IMG/VR virus record: IMGVR_UViG_3300030328_003259
Span: 1-20,960 of that record
Reading direction: 5' to 3' (one strand)
DNA length: 20,960 bases
From: a virus
Part shown: piece after piece, positions 4,309 through 14,700 of the stretch
Layout: every line of letters starts with the position of its first letter
How positions within the stretch are numbered: position 1 is the first letter of the stretch
Program-made: the position numbers and the translations under genes
Notes under the pieces: model-generated
The model's input: only the letters and a program-made list of their open reading frames with translations
Told to the model about the DNA's origin: nothing
The model's database searches: none

Positions 4309-6218
4309 CCGCCAAAGTCTGTTTTGCTAAAGGTTGTCACAACATACTAAGACCACCTAAAAGAAAATTCTGTTCGGAAAAATGTTCTAAGAATTATCAC
4401 AATGCTGTATATCATGCAAAACAAAACGGTGCAGTGTATGAAGTGGAACATGAAGGAAAACCAGTAGCTCAACCTAATGTTCAAAAAAGAAGAGGTAAAG
4501 TTTACGAACAACTTATAGAAAAGAAACTTGGACCAATAATTCTTAAAGGAGATATGGAAAAGAAAGATGCAGCTGAGATACTTGGATGTTCTAAAGCAGC
4601 ATTAAGTTATGCTTACGCAGCTTGGGTTGAAGATATGGACAATAAGTCAAAGGCAGAGAACTGGACTCTACCAGCTAAAGCAGAAAAATCTTTAAGAGAG
4701 TTTAAATTATTTAGAGATATGTATTTTGAAACCGAGACCGGGGAACTATATGAAACACCTGAGTTTCACATTAGATGGATTGAATCTATCTTACATGCTA
4801 TTGAACACGGTAATCAGCAAATGATTCTATCACCTCCTCGTCATGGAAAAACAGATTTACTTATACACTTTGCAGTATGGTTAATTATCCAAAACCCTAA
4901 CATAAGAATCTTATGGGTAGGAGGTAACGAAGAGATAGCTAAGAATGCAGTATCTTCTGTTATTGACCAGCTAGAGAATAATGAAAAATTAAATGATGAC
5001 CTTTGTCCTCCAGGAAAAAGTTTTAAACCAACATCAAGAACAGGTAAGGCTTGGTCACAAAGTGGATTTACTGTAGGAACTAGAACAGTTACTGGTATTA
5101 AAAGCCCTACAATGGTTGGTATTGGTAGAGGTGGTAAGATTCTATCAAGAGACTGTGACATAATTATTGCAGACGACCTTGAAGACCACGGTTCTACAAT
5201 GCAACCTGCATCAAGAGAAAACACAAGAAACTGGTGGACCACAACTCTTTCATCAAGAAAAGAGGAACATACAGCTATTGTTGTAATAGGTTCAAGACAA
5301 CACTATGACGATTTATATTCTCATCTTGTAGATAACGAATCCTGGAGTACCTTAGTAGAAGAAGCACACAGTACTGCATGTAATAAACCTGACTGGTCAG
5401 ATGATGAACATCTTGATTGTATGTTATGGCCTGGAAAAAGAACCTACAAATGGTTAATGGATAGAAAAAGAGCTGCTGAAACAACCGGTGGTAGAGCTAT
5501 CTATGAAATGGTTTATCTAAATGTTGCTATGCCTGATGGACTTTCCTTATTTGAAAGAGAAGAGATTGAAGAATGTAGAGACCAAAAAAGAGACATTGGA
5601 CATTTACCTCGAAATGTAAGACTTATTGCAGGACTAGACCCGGCATCAACAGGTTATCAAGCTGCAGTTCTTTGGGGATATAATGTTGATACAGGAGTCT
5701 TATATCTTATTGACCTACACAACAACTTAGGTGGAGGAATACCTCAAGCATTAGATATTATTAAACAATGGTGGGTTAAATATACTTGTAGTCACTGGGT
5801 AATAGAAGAGAATGGATTTCAAAAAGCAATAAGGCAAGATGAATCAATAAGGAAGTTTGCATCTGAACATGGTGTTTTCTTAGAAGGACATGAAACTAGG
5901 AATCAAAAGTTTGACCCTATTTTTGGTGTCACTGCTATGAGACCATTATTTCAAGAAAAGAAAATTAATTTGCCATATCTTAGCTATGAAGCTCAAGAAA
6001 AGGTAAACTTATATACAAGTCAGTTAGTTTATTTCAGTTCAGCTAGAACAAAAAGCAAAACTGTAGGAACTAAGACAGATATTGTTATGGCTAGTTGGTT
6101 TCCTATGAGGGCAATTAGGCGTATGCAGAAAGAAAGATTTGCAGAAGTAGGTCACGATTATAATCCTAGTTTTATGGGTTATAATCCTAGTGATGTAGAT
6201 TTAGATAATTGGAGATAA
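4305..6218 (+). CDS. terL: Terminase large subunit with N-terminal Cys cluster and helix-turn-helix-like segment
   Basis: The ATPase-nuclease motor that packages DNA into the prohead. Walker A is SPPRHGKTD (176-184), Walker B is DIIIADDLED (285-294), and the coupling motif GSRQHYDDL is at 329-337. The RNase H-like nuclease is seen in AGLDPA (Asp445), VIEENG (Glu501/502) and TKTDIVMAS (Asp592). At 637 residues it is longer than a typical TerL. The first 120 residues have a Cys cluster (Cys6, 11, 23, 27) and a helix-turn-helix-like segment around 86-105 (KKDAAEILGCSKAALSYAY) such as small terminase subunits use to bind DNA. No separate small subunit gene lies in the window, so a TerS function may be fused here; that is inference. 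The start overlaps the nuclease stop as ATGA and the portal gene abuts its stop. Confidence 0.95.
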   Translation: MTAKVCFAKGCHNILRPPKRKFCSEKCSKNYHNAVYHAKQNGAVYEVEHEGKPVAQPNVQKRRGKVYEQLIEKKLGPIILKGDMEKKDAAEILGCSKAALSYAYAAWVEDMDNKSKAENWTLPAKAEKSLREFKLFRDMYFETETGELYETPEFHIRWIESILHAIEHGNQQMILSPPRHGKTDLLIHFAVWLIIQNPNIRILWVGGNEEIAKNAVSSVIDQLENNEKLNDDLCPPGKSFKPTSRTGKAWSQSGFTVGTRTVTGIKSPTMVGIGRGGKILSRDCDIIIADDLEDHGSTMQPASRENTRNWWTTTLSSRKEEHTAIVVIGSRQHYDDLYSHLVDNESWSTLVEEAHSTACNKPDWSDDEHLDCMLWPGKRTYKWLMDRKRAAETTGGRAIYEMVYLNVAMPDGLSLFEREEIEECRDQKRDIGHLPRNVRLIAGLDPASTGYQAAVLWGYNVDTGVLYLIDLHNNLGGGIPQALDIIKQWWVKYTCSHWVIEENGFQKAIRQDESIRKFASEHGVFLEGHETRNQKFDPIFGVTAMRPLFQEKKINLPYLSYEAQEKVNLYTSQLVYFSSARTKSKTVGTKTDIVMASWFPMRAIRRMQKERFAEVGHDYNPSFMGYNPSDVDLDNWR

Positions 6219-7970
6219 ATGCCTTTAAATAGCGAAGAACTCAGTAAGAGAGTAGAGTACCTCAGAAGTATAAATAATGAACAGCTTGTAGATAGAGCCA
6301 GGATTCGAGATATTATGAATGGTGGACAGGCAGCAGTTACTGCACTTCTTGGTGATTCAGTTAATGTAGAATACCATGAGCTACCTGCACCTAACTTATT
6401 TTTAACAGCACTAGAAAGATTTGCACAGAAACTAGGTAGAACTCCTGATTTAAAAGTTGATATTTTTAATGAAAAGGATTCTGAAAGAGCTAGAAAGAAA
6501 TCAGAAAAACTAGAAAGAATTGTTACTTCTTATGATGGTTTTACAAAACTAAACATGCAGTTACCACAAGTTGGTAGATGGCTACCTGGTTATGGATTTG
6601 TAGCATGGACTATAGGACACAGAAGAGATAAGGAAGGAAATGCTTATCCTCATGCAAAACTACGAGACCCATTTGAATGTTTTCCTGGAAACTTTGGTAA
6701 TGACCAACAACCTTCAGAGTTAGCAATAATAAGCAGAGTTCCACATGATTCTCTTGCTAAACAATATCCAAATGCAAGAAAACATATTCTAAGTTCTGAA
6801 AATGATGAAAGTGCATTATTAAATCTTACTTTTAATGATAGAGATAAAGGTTGGGCTAACTCATCAGGTAAAGGAAAGGTAGTTGTCGAATACTTAGATG
6901 AAGACGGTACTTATGTATTTCTTCCTGAAAATAAAAAGATTATAGACTTTATGCCTAATCCAATTAAGTCAGGCCCTTGTTTTGTTGTGGCTAAAAGATA
7001 TGCTTTTGACCAACTGCAAAGTCAGTTCCAACACATTACAGGCCTTATGGCAAACATGGCAAAGATTAATATTCTTGGAACTATTGCTATGGAAGATGCT
7101 GTATTTACAGAAACTAACATTATTGGTGAAATTGAATCAGGTAAGTACAGAAAAGGTAGATTTGCTGTAAACTATTTAGCTCCCGGGTCTTCTGTGTCGA
7201 AGCCGGTCAACAATCTACCATACCAATTATTTCAACAAGTAGATAGACTTGAAAGACACTTAAGACTAGGAGCAGCTTATCCTGTATCTGATGATGGACA
7301 ATCTCCAAATTCATTTGTTACAGGTAGAGGATTAGAAGAACTAGGACAATCTGCATCACTTCATGTAAGAGAATATCAATCAGTAGTAGGTGACGCACTA
7401 CAGGAACTAGATGCTAAAAGATTAGAATATGATGAGGCAATGTTTCCAGGAGAAAGAAAACCTATTGCAGGAATGCATAAAGGAACAGCTTATAAAGAAA
7501 CTTATAATCCATCCTCAGATATTTCTGAAATGTATTCAACAAGAAGAGTTTATGGAGTAATGGCTGGATTTGATGAGCCACAAAAAATAATAACAGGGCT
7601 GCAATTAAGACAGCAAGGTATTATTGATACTCAAACATTACAAGAAAATATGGATGGGCTTGAAGATATAACTAAGATTCAACAAAGAGTAAATAGAGAA
7701 AAAGCAGAGAATGTTTTATTTGAATCTCTTATGGCACAAGCTGCTGAAGGAAATCCTAAAGCAACAATAGCTGCAATAGAGATAAGAAAGAATCCTCAAA
7801 ATATGTCTGAAATATTAGATAAGTTCTATACAGCGGAAGGAGAAGTACCGACAGAAGAGGAAGAGGCTTTATTAGCAGGACCTCCTCAAGCAGGACCTCA
7901 AGTACCTCAAGGACCACCACCTGGTTTGGCACAAGTATTAGCTCAAGCACAACAACAAGGAGGACAATAA
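6219..7970 (+). CDS. Portal protein
   Basis: The 583-residue protein directly follows terL, its ATG immediately after the terminase stop with GGAG as ribosome binding site. Portals form the dodecameric ring through which DNA enters and leaves the head. Sequence support is the N-terminal region (RDIMNGGQAAV, LFLTALERFAQKLGRTPDLKV), a central DP-F-rich part (KLRDPFECFPGNFG) and a helical region with VTGRGLEELGQSASLHVREY near 370-390 that fits the portal stem and wing. The length is usual for portals. The C terminus is a Pro/Gln/Gly-rich tail (GPPQAGPQVPQGPPPG) that is probably disordered. The assignment rests on position, length and overall resemblance to SPP1-type portals rather than one diagnostic motif. 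Confidence 0.85.
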   Translation: MPLNSEELSKRVEYLRSINNEQLVDRARIRDIMNGGQAAVTALLGDSVNVEYHELPAPNLFLTALERFAQKLGRTPDLKVDIFNEKDSERARKKSEKLERIVTSYDGFTKLNMQLPQVGRWLPGYGFVAWTIGHRRDKEGNAYPHAKLRDPFECFPGNFGNDQQPSELAIISRVPHDSLAKQYPNARKHILSSENDESALLNLTFNDRDKGWANSSGKGKVVVEYLDEDGTYVFLPENKKIIDFMPNPIKSGPCFVVAKRYAFDQLQSQFQHITGLMANMAKINILGTIAMEDAVFTETNIIGEIESGKYRKGRFAVNYLAPGSSVSKPVNNLPYQLFQQVDRLERHLRLGAAYPVSDDGQSPNSFVTGRGLEELGQSASLHVREYQSVVGDALQELDAKRLEYDEAMFPGERKPIAGMHKGTAYKETYNPSSDISEMYSTRRVYGVMAGFDEPQKIITGLQLRQQGIIDTQTLQENMDGLEDITKIQQRVNREKAENVLFESLMAQAAEGNPKATIAAIEIRKNPQNMSEILDKFYTAEGEVPTEEEEALLAGPPQAGPQVPQGPPPGLAQVLAQAQQQGGQ

Positions 7971-8248
7971 TGGCTGACGACCCAATGGCTGAAACAGATA
8001 AGTCATTCTATGACATCATAAATCAAGAAGACTGGCAATTTGATTTTGAAAGAGAATTTGAAATCGAAGACCAAGAAGTTGAAATGGAAAGCCCTATTAT
8101 GCAGTACTGGATTCCATCACCTATACCAGGAACATTTGTCCGTGTAGATTTTACAATGGAACAACATACATCAAAAAGAGAACTAATGGATTTCTTAAAT
8201 AATTTAAGTAATTTTATAAATGACGAGCTAGGAGAAAACTATGGTTAG
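7970..8248 (+). CDS. Hypothetical acidic protein, 92 residues
   Basis: The ATG shares one base with the portal stop (TAATG) and has a strong AAGGAGG ribosome binding site within the portal tail. The protein is very acidic (DWQFDFEREFEIEDQEVEMES), followed by a hydrophobic segment with prolines (YWIPSPIPGTFVRVDF) and a helical end. No membrane span or known motif is seen. The position after the portal suggests a head-associated or connector protein, but nothing in the sequence proves this. Confidence 0.75.
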   Translation: MADDPMAETDKSFYDIINQEDWQFDFEREFEIEDQEVEMESPIMQYWIPSPIPGTFVRVDFTMEQHTSKRELMDFLNNLSNFINDELGENYG

Positions 8249-8714
8249 AAAATCTAACACTAAACAAATTGTAGGTGCTGGAGGAGACCCAACAGATGGT
8301 AGAGACCCAGCTTATCAAGATTTATATATCCCTAGAAAAGAAGGAGATGAAACAGGTTCTTCACAGGAAGTTAATGATTTAGCTTCAGGTTTGTCTGCTC
8401 CCGGAGGAGAAAATGCTGCTATTGCAGAAGCCGTCAAACAACAAAGTGGTAGGCCTATTGCTTTAGGTGAATCAACTAAATTTATTAATGAAGCTAATAC
8501 TACAGGAATAACTTTAGGTGCAGGTGCAGGACCTCCTAACGAAAAACCAAAAGTAAGTTTACATGATTGGGTTACTGGAGCTTTAGATAAATATGATTCT
8601 CAAATCCTTGCTGAACTTAGAGAAAATCTAGGAGATATTGCACCAGTTGTAGAAGATGCTAAACAAGAAATTCAATTAACAGAAGATAATAGATACCCGA
8701 AATATCATGCGTAG
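8241..8714 (+). CDS. Hypothetical protein, 157 residues, probably partly disordered
   Basis: It overlaps the previous gene by 8 bases and has TAGGAG as ribosome binding site. The N-terminal two thirds are rich in Gly, Ala, Pro and Ser (AGGDPTDGRDPAYQD, LSAPGGENAAIAEA, LGAGAGPPNEKP), typical of a flexible chain. The C-terminal part (SLHDWVTGALDKYDSQILAE and on) is helical. Its end overlaps the giant virion protein gene by 8 bases. I do not recognise it; a scaffold-like or ejection-related accessory role would fit the setting only by inference. Confidence 0.75.
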   Translation: MVRKSNTKQIVGAGGDPTDGRDPAYQDLYIPRKEGDETGSSQEVNDLASGLSAPGGENAAIAEAVKQQSGRPIALGESTKFINEANTTGITLGAGAGPPNEKPKVSLHDWVTGALDKYDSQILAELRENLGDIAPVVEDAKQEIQLTEDNRYPKYHA

Positions 8715-11700
8715 TTATGGAATTAGGTTCTCTGCATCAGAAATAAGTGAAGCCTACGCAGCAGAGACACTCAATAGAATAAATAGTTACAACCAAGGAC
8801 AGGCTCAAGCTACTCCTGAATTTGTTGAAGGATTCCAAGGCATGATGAATGCATATCCAAATATGAATATGGAGGTTGCTGCTATAGCTACATTAGAAAA
8901 TATAAGTCCTGAAGATGAACTAGCTTTTCAGTTAGCTAACTCAATGCATGATTTAGCCGTAAAGAAGAATACTGAGAATATAGTTACAAATGTAGGTTGG
9001 GGAAAAAGAAGTTTTCAAATGGGTATGTTATGGCTTGATTCTATGTTTCAACCAGTATCAAGAGGTTTTAAATCTGCAGTATCTGCAGCACAAGAAACAG
9101 GAGCATCAGTTCCTGGAACAGTTGGTGCTGCTACATTAGGAGGTTTAGCAAGTTGGTTTCATCCTGGTCGTTCAACACAAAATTATATTGACTCAATGGT
9201 AGGTAGAAAAACAGGAAGAGCCTTTGAACAGAAAAGAGAGGCATACGGAGATACAGAATTTAGATTAGCTTTAGAAGAATCAAGAAAAGGTAAGCCTCTT
9301 AACTTAGGTGCAGGATTTTTACCTAAGTCGCTTGCTTTAACAGAGACACAAACTTATCTTGATGAGATTCGTTCAGGTAGTGACCAAAGAACATCTTATA
9401 GAAAAGCAGCAGAGAAATACGGTGTTCCTATTACTAAACAATTTGAACAAAAAGAAAATCAATTCAAATATAAAACTAATAAAGGAGAAGCAATAGATAT
9501 ATCTCCAGGAAGAATTGTTGCTGCACAAATGTTAGAACCTGGAACAGGAGGATATAGTGTTGTTTCCGGAATTATTGATGGAGTTTTCAGATTAGCTGCA
9601 GACCCTATGAACTTAGGGTTAATGTATGGAGCTGGTGTAAAAACTGCAATGAGAACATTAGTTCAATCTAATAGAAGAGCATTAACAGCAGGAGGTAAAA
9701 TGACTGCTTTGTTAAAAGGTTTTATGCCGGGAAAAACTGGTAAATATAATCGTGCTTTATATTATGGAAGAACTGTTGATGATGTAAGAGCTACTGGATG
9801 GGGAACAAAATTTGGTGAAGCTATTGCTGCTTTAAAAGGAGATGAGGGATTAGCTTTTCTTAATGATATAGCTGAATTTAGAAATATACCTGCTTCTGTT
9901 AAAAGAGTATTAATTGAACTAGACAACCCTACTGATGTATGGAATGTATTAGATGTAGTTGCTAAAGGTGGAAATTTAACAATGAAAGAATTTGATAATA
10001 TGTTTACCTTAATGAAAAACTCTGTAAAAGGAAGACCTGACGGAAAACAATTAGTAGTTGAGTTAGACAAAATGAGAGAGTTAAGTATGAATAATGTTAA
10101 CTTCGGTTTGAATGCAATACCAGCAAAACCTACAACAACAGGAGAGTTTTTTAATTTTGTGGCTGGCGTAGTATCAAAAGGACTTGGAGGAGGACCTATA
10201 GATTTTGCTCCACTAAGAAAATTTGTTGGAATGTTTGCAGTAGAAGGTAGACCAGTTAAAAGACTATTAGGCGTAGGCGCACAATTAAAACACTCATTAC
10301 CAAAACATATTGGTAGAGCTTTAAGCCTTAGACCTGAAACAACAATGATGATACTACAGCTTGATGCAGCAGCAAGAAATGCTGATGATATGTTGAAGTT
10401 GTCATTTGCAAGTCCAAAAGCTAGAGGAGCGTATCAAAGAGAAATTTTATCAGCAACAACTCAAAAAGAACTAAATGAGATTACAAATAGAATAAACCAA
10501 GTAATTGCTAAAAATGTAGGAAATCAAAATCCAAAGTTACAATTTGATGTTGAAGATTTAATAGCACAACAAGATGCATTTAACGCAGAGCTAGAAGAAT
10601 TGAGACAATTTTTTTCATCTACTACTGGAGGTTCTCTAGCTTTTAATGGTGTTAAAACAAAAATTCGTTATGAAAAATTAATTAAAGATTTAGAAGGTTA
10701 CATGAAATCAGTAGGTATAGAAGTTACTGAAGAGAGTGTTAAGCAAACTGTTATAGAAGCTGTACCTTCTTTGCACTTATTATCACAAGCTGCTGACAAT
10801 TTTTCTGCACAACTCTTAGACCCTAAAGATATAGTTAGAGCTACAAAAAAACATCAAAGTTTAATTGGACCTGAAGATTCTCTTTTAAGGGAATGGGTTA
10901 AAAAACCTAAAGAATTTTTAACAGGAGAATGGGGAGAAGCATTTGCAATACCAAGGAGAGCATTACAGCAAAATGCAAAATCAAATAGAATACAGTTAAA
11001 ACCAAAAGGACCAATAGATAACTTTCTTGATGAATTTCAGAATAGAGTATTAAAACCTGCTTGGATGCTGAGACTAGCTTTAATGTTAAGAATTGCACCT
11101 GAAGAAGGAGTAAGGGCTGCATTCGGTGGAAAAACTAACTTTATAACTACACCATTTAGGAGAGCAGCTTTAAATTCAAATAAACAACTTGGTTTTCTTG
11201 GTCCTGAAGTTAGAGATGCTGAGGTATTCCAGGCATGGAACAATTTAGGTGAACTTATCTTATCAACAAGAATGTCACCTGATGATGTGAAGTTCTTAAA
11301 AAACATGATAGATGTTGATGATTTAGATTCTTTTAAAGCAGTAGATTTTGAGAAGGCCCAACGAATACTCAAACATTCTATGCTTGAAACAAATGTTGCA
11401 GGTGTTGTATCTGAAGAGGTTATTGGTGCTGCTATTAAAGATGTTGATTTAAGAGACATGAGATTTATGGAGCTAACTGAACAGACTTTCAATATAAAAA
11501 GTAAACCAATAAATGCTAAAGCAAAAGGAAGTATCCAAGGTTATGACGAAAAAACTTATGATTCTATGGGAGAAGCACTTATTCATGGCGATGGATTCAC
11601 AACAGATTTAGATGCTGCTAGGTATGTAGATTTAAAAACAAGAAAACTTTCAGATGCAGATGCTTTCGTTTCACCTTATAAAGAAAAAGAATATACTTTT

Positions 11701-14700
11701 GGAAAATTAGCAGATGTTGAAGTTAAAGCTGCTGAACTTGGAATAACTCCTGCAGCTTATATAGATTCACAAATAGACAATATTTTTATGGATGATGAAA
11801 CTATAAAACTTTTACAAAAAGACAACCATGTATTAGGAAGTTACATGGATGAGGAAGGTAACCTTTTGATAGATGTTTCTATAGGATTAAAAGGTGATAA
11901 TGCAATTAGCAATGCAGTACACATGGGAGCTAATGCTTTCCAAGAATCTGTCTTTATTGCTAATAGAGCTTTAGCTGAAGCAAGTGGTTTTGGACATTTA
12001 GTAGATGAAGGAGGATTTCTAACTGTTTATAAATCAGTAGAAGGTAGAGCTGCTAAAGATATAAATATTGATTCTATTCTTTCTCAAGATGCTTTAGAAG
12101 CACTGTATAAATCTAATTTTGATGCTTTAAGATTATCTGTTGATGAAGTAAAAGGTGCTGCTAAAGGAATGCCCGGAGGAGGATTGTTTACTGCAGATGA
12201 AGCCTATCAAGCATCTATGGGTGAACAAGCTGTTGTTGGAGGATTCTTAGGTGGAAAAAAAGATGTAGCTGAAAATTCTTACATTATGGTTGACAAGTAT
12301 CTGCAGAATGGAGAAATCAATCCTAGATATTGGGAAGGTTTTTGGGAAGAAATGAGCTTACTAGCTTCTGACCCTAATGTTATAAAGTTAGCAAATATTG
12401 GTATTGATGAAATGATGGTTTATTTAAGAACTAATAAGATAGGAAAGAGAAACCTTGAAGAACTTGTTGCAAGAAGTTTTCATCCTGAAGATAAATTATA
12501 TTTAACTGATGATGATGCCTTAAGAGAGTTATTAGAATCTTATAACTATAGAATTGCAAAACTTACAGGAAATCCAACTGCTAAAATACTAGACCCAGTT
12601 ACAGGAAAAGAGTTGTCTGCTGAAGCAGCAGGAAGAGTAACTTTTAAAAATGGTAAAAAAATATATCCAAAGTTTGTAGCAGACATGAATGTAAGAACAG
12701 ATACTAAAACATTTCAGTTTATTAAAAATGGTGGTGTTATAGAAGGTAGAGATTGGATTAGATACCAAGGACACATACAGACAGTAAAGAGTTTTAAAGA
12801 TAAAGGAACAGCAAATGAAAATTTCTTTAAGCAGTTTATTAAAGTATTTAGAAAAGAAATTGACGAACAGAATGTAGGTCCTATGAGACTTCCAAGAAGG
12901 TTTGACCTTAAAAACAGAGTATCCGAAGCAGGAACTATTATTTCGGGTAAAGAAATAAAAGCTGCAGGTTTCATGGAGGCAGCTGAAACAGATGCTTGGT
13001 TTGGCATAAGCAATAACTTACTTGAAAAAGGTTATGGATTATTAATATCAAAACCATCTAACTGGTTAAATAGAGACCCATTATTTAGATATGCTTTTTA
13101 TGACAATGCCAAAGATGTTCTTAGATTTATGGATGAACCAACTAAGAGAAAGTTTATACAAGAATCAGAAGTGTGGATGGATGGAGACAAGATGTGGGAT
13201 GAGTTAGTACAGATTGCTAAAGAACCATCATTAGAGAATACAGTCACAAGTTTAGAACAAGCTAATAAGCTATTGAAATCTGCAGCTATGAATGAAGTTT
13301 TATCTTTGTTTTATTCAACATCAAAAAGACATGTTGCTTCAGATTTGTTTTCTAAATATATTCCATTCCCTGAAATATGGGCAGAGGTTGCAACAACTTG
13401 GGGTAAATTGTTAGTTGATAATCCACAGAAATTCAACAGGGCAAGAATTGCTATAGACAATGGAACAGAAGCCAAACCATGGGATGATGAAAATGGTTTC
13501 TTAAGCGTAGACCCTAAGACAGGGAAATTAATGTTTAATTACATGGATGTCTTTAATGTATTAAGTTTAGGAACTATTCCTTTAATATCAAAACTTATGA
13601 ACGATTATGATGTCGTAGATAATTTACCTGACATTATTAAAGCTCCATATCAAACAATAATGCTTGGTGAAGATTTAAGAGATGCTGGAGTTGAAGGAGA
13701 TTTTGAGGCTTCAAATGTTAGAGCTACTATGCCAGCTTATGCTGCAGGACTTAACTTAGTAGCACAGAATGGTTTTGCTCCAGGATTTGGACCTGTTGTT
13801 ACAATACCAATGAGAAGAATATTAAATGCTATGGGTTCTCCTAAGTGGTTAAGAAGATTTGTTCTAGGTGATTTTGAAAACTCAGGTACAGCATTTGACC
13901 AAATGCCAGCTTATGCAAAGAAATTTTTAGCTATTGGAGGAGAAGGCTCTTCTAATGAACAAGTTCAATCAATGTTTGGAGCAACACAAATGGATTTATA
14001 TACAGCTTATGTTCTTGCAGGATTAGTTGACCAGGAAGACCCTTTATCAGTACAACATTGGTTAGAGGAATCTATGAAACAAGCTAGATTTGTTTATGCA
14101 TTTAGAGGTATGGCACAGTTTTCTTTACCAACAGCTATTCAACCAAGAATAGAAATAGAAGATAAAAATGGTACTTGGTGGGCTACACAAACTTTAGTTA
14201 ACAAGTATGGAGAATTACTAATTAGAAATGGATATGACCACTTTCAAACACAACAAGATTTTATAGAGAAGTTTGGAATAAACCCAATGCCTTTGAAACA
14301 GCCTGGAGAATATAAAGTAGGTAAAAAACCTATCAAAGAAACTTCATATTTTTATTGGTATCAATCTGAGAATAAGAAGTTATTAGATGCATTACCTAAT
14401 ACAGCTTATTATATATTCCCGGATAGAGTCGAAGATGAGTTATATTATCCAGCTTATTATGAAATGACAACAGTTGATTTATCTCCTGAACAAGAAGCAG
14501 ATTTTATGAGACATAGCCAAGCAATCTTTGAATATGAAAAAGGAAAACAAGACATAAGAGACGATGAAGCGATAGGTGATGAGGAAAAACTAAGAAGGTT
14601 ATCTACATTGAAGTCAGAAATTGAAGATGATTATGGTGGTATGGATTTATTTAACTTTCAAGGAAAGCCTCAAAGTGTAAGTATTAAAACAACTATGGCT

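Noticed and set aside
7756-7950. Leu-rich frame on the - strand opposite the portal tail
   Set aside because: It is the shadow of the repetitive Pro/Gln/Gly-coding end of the portal gene and has no ribosome binding site.
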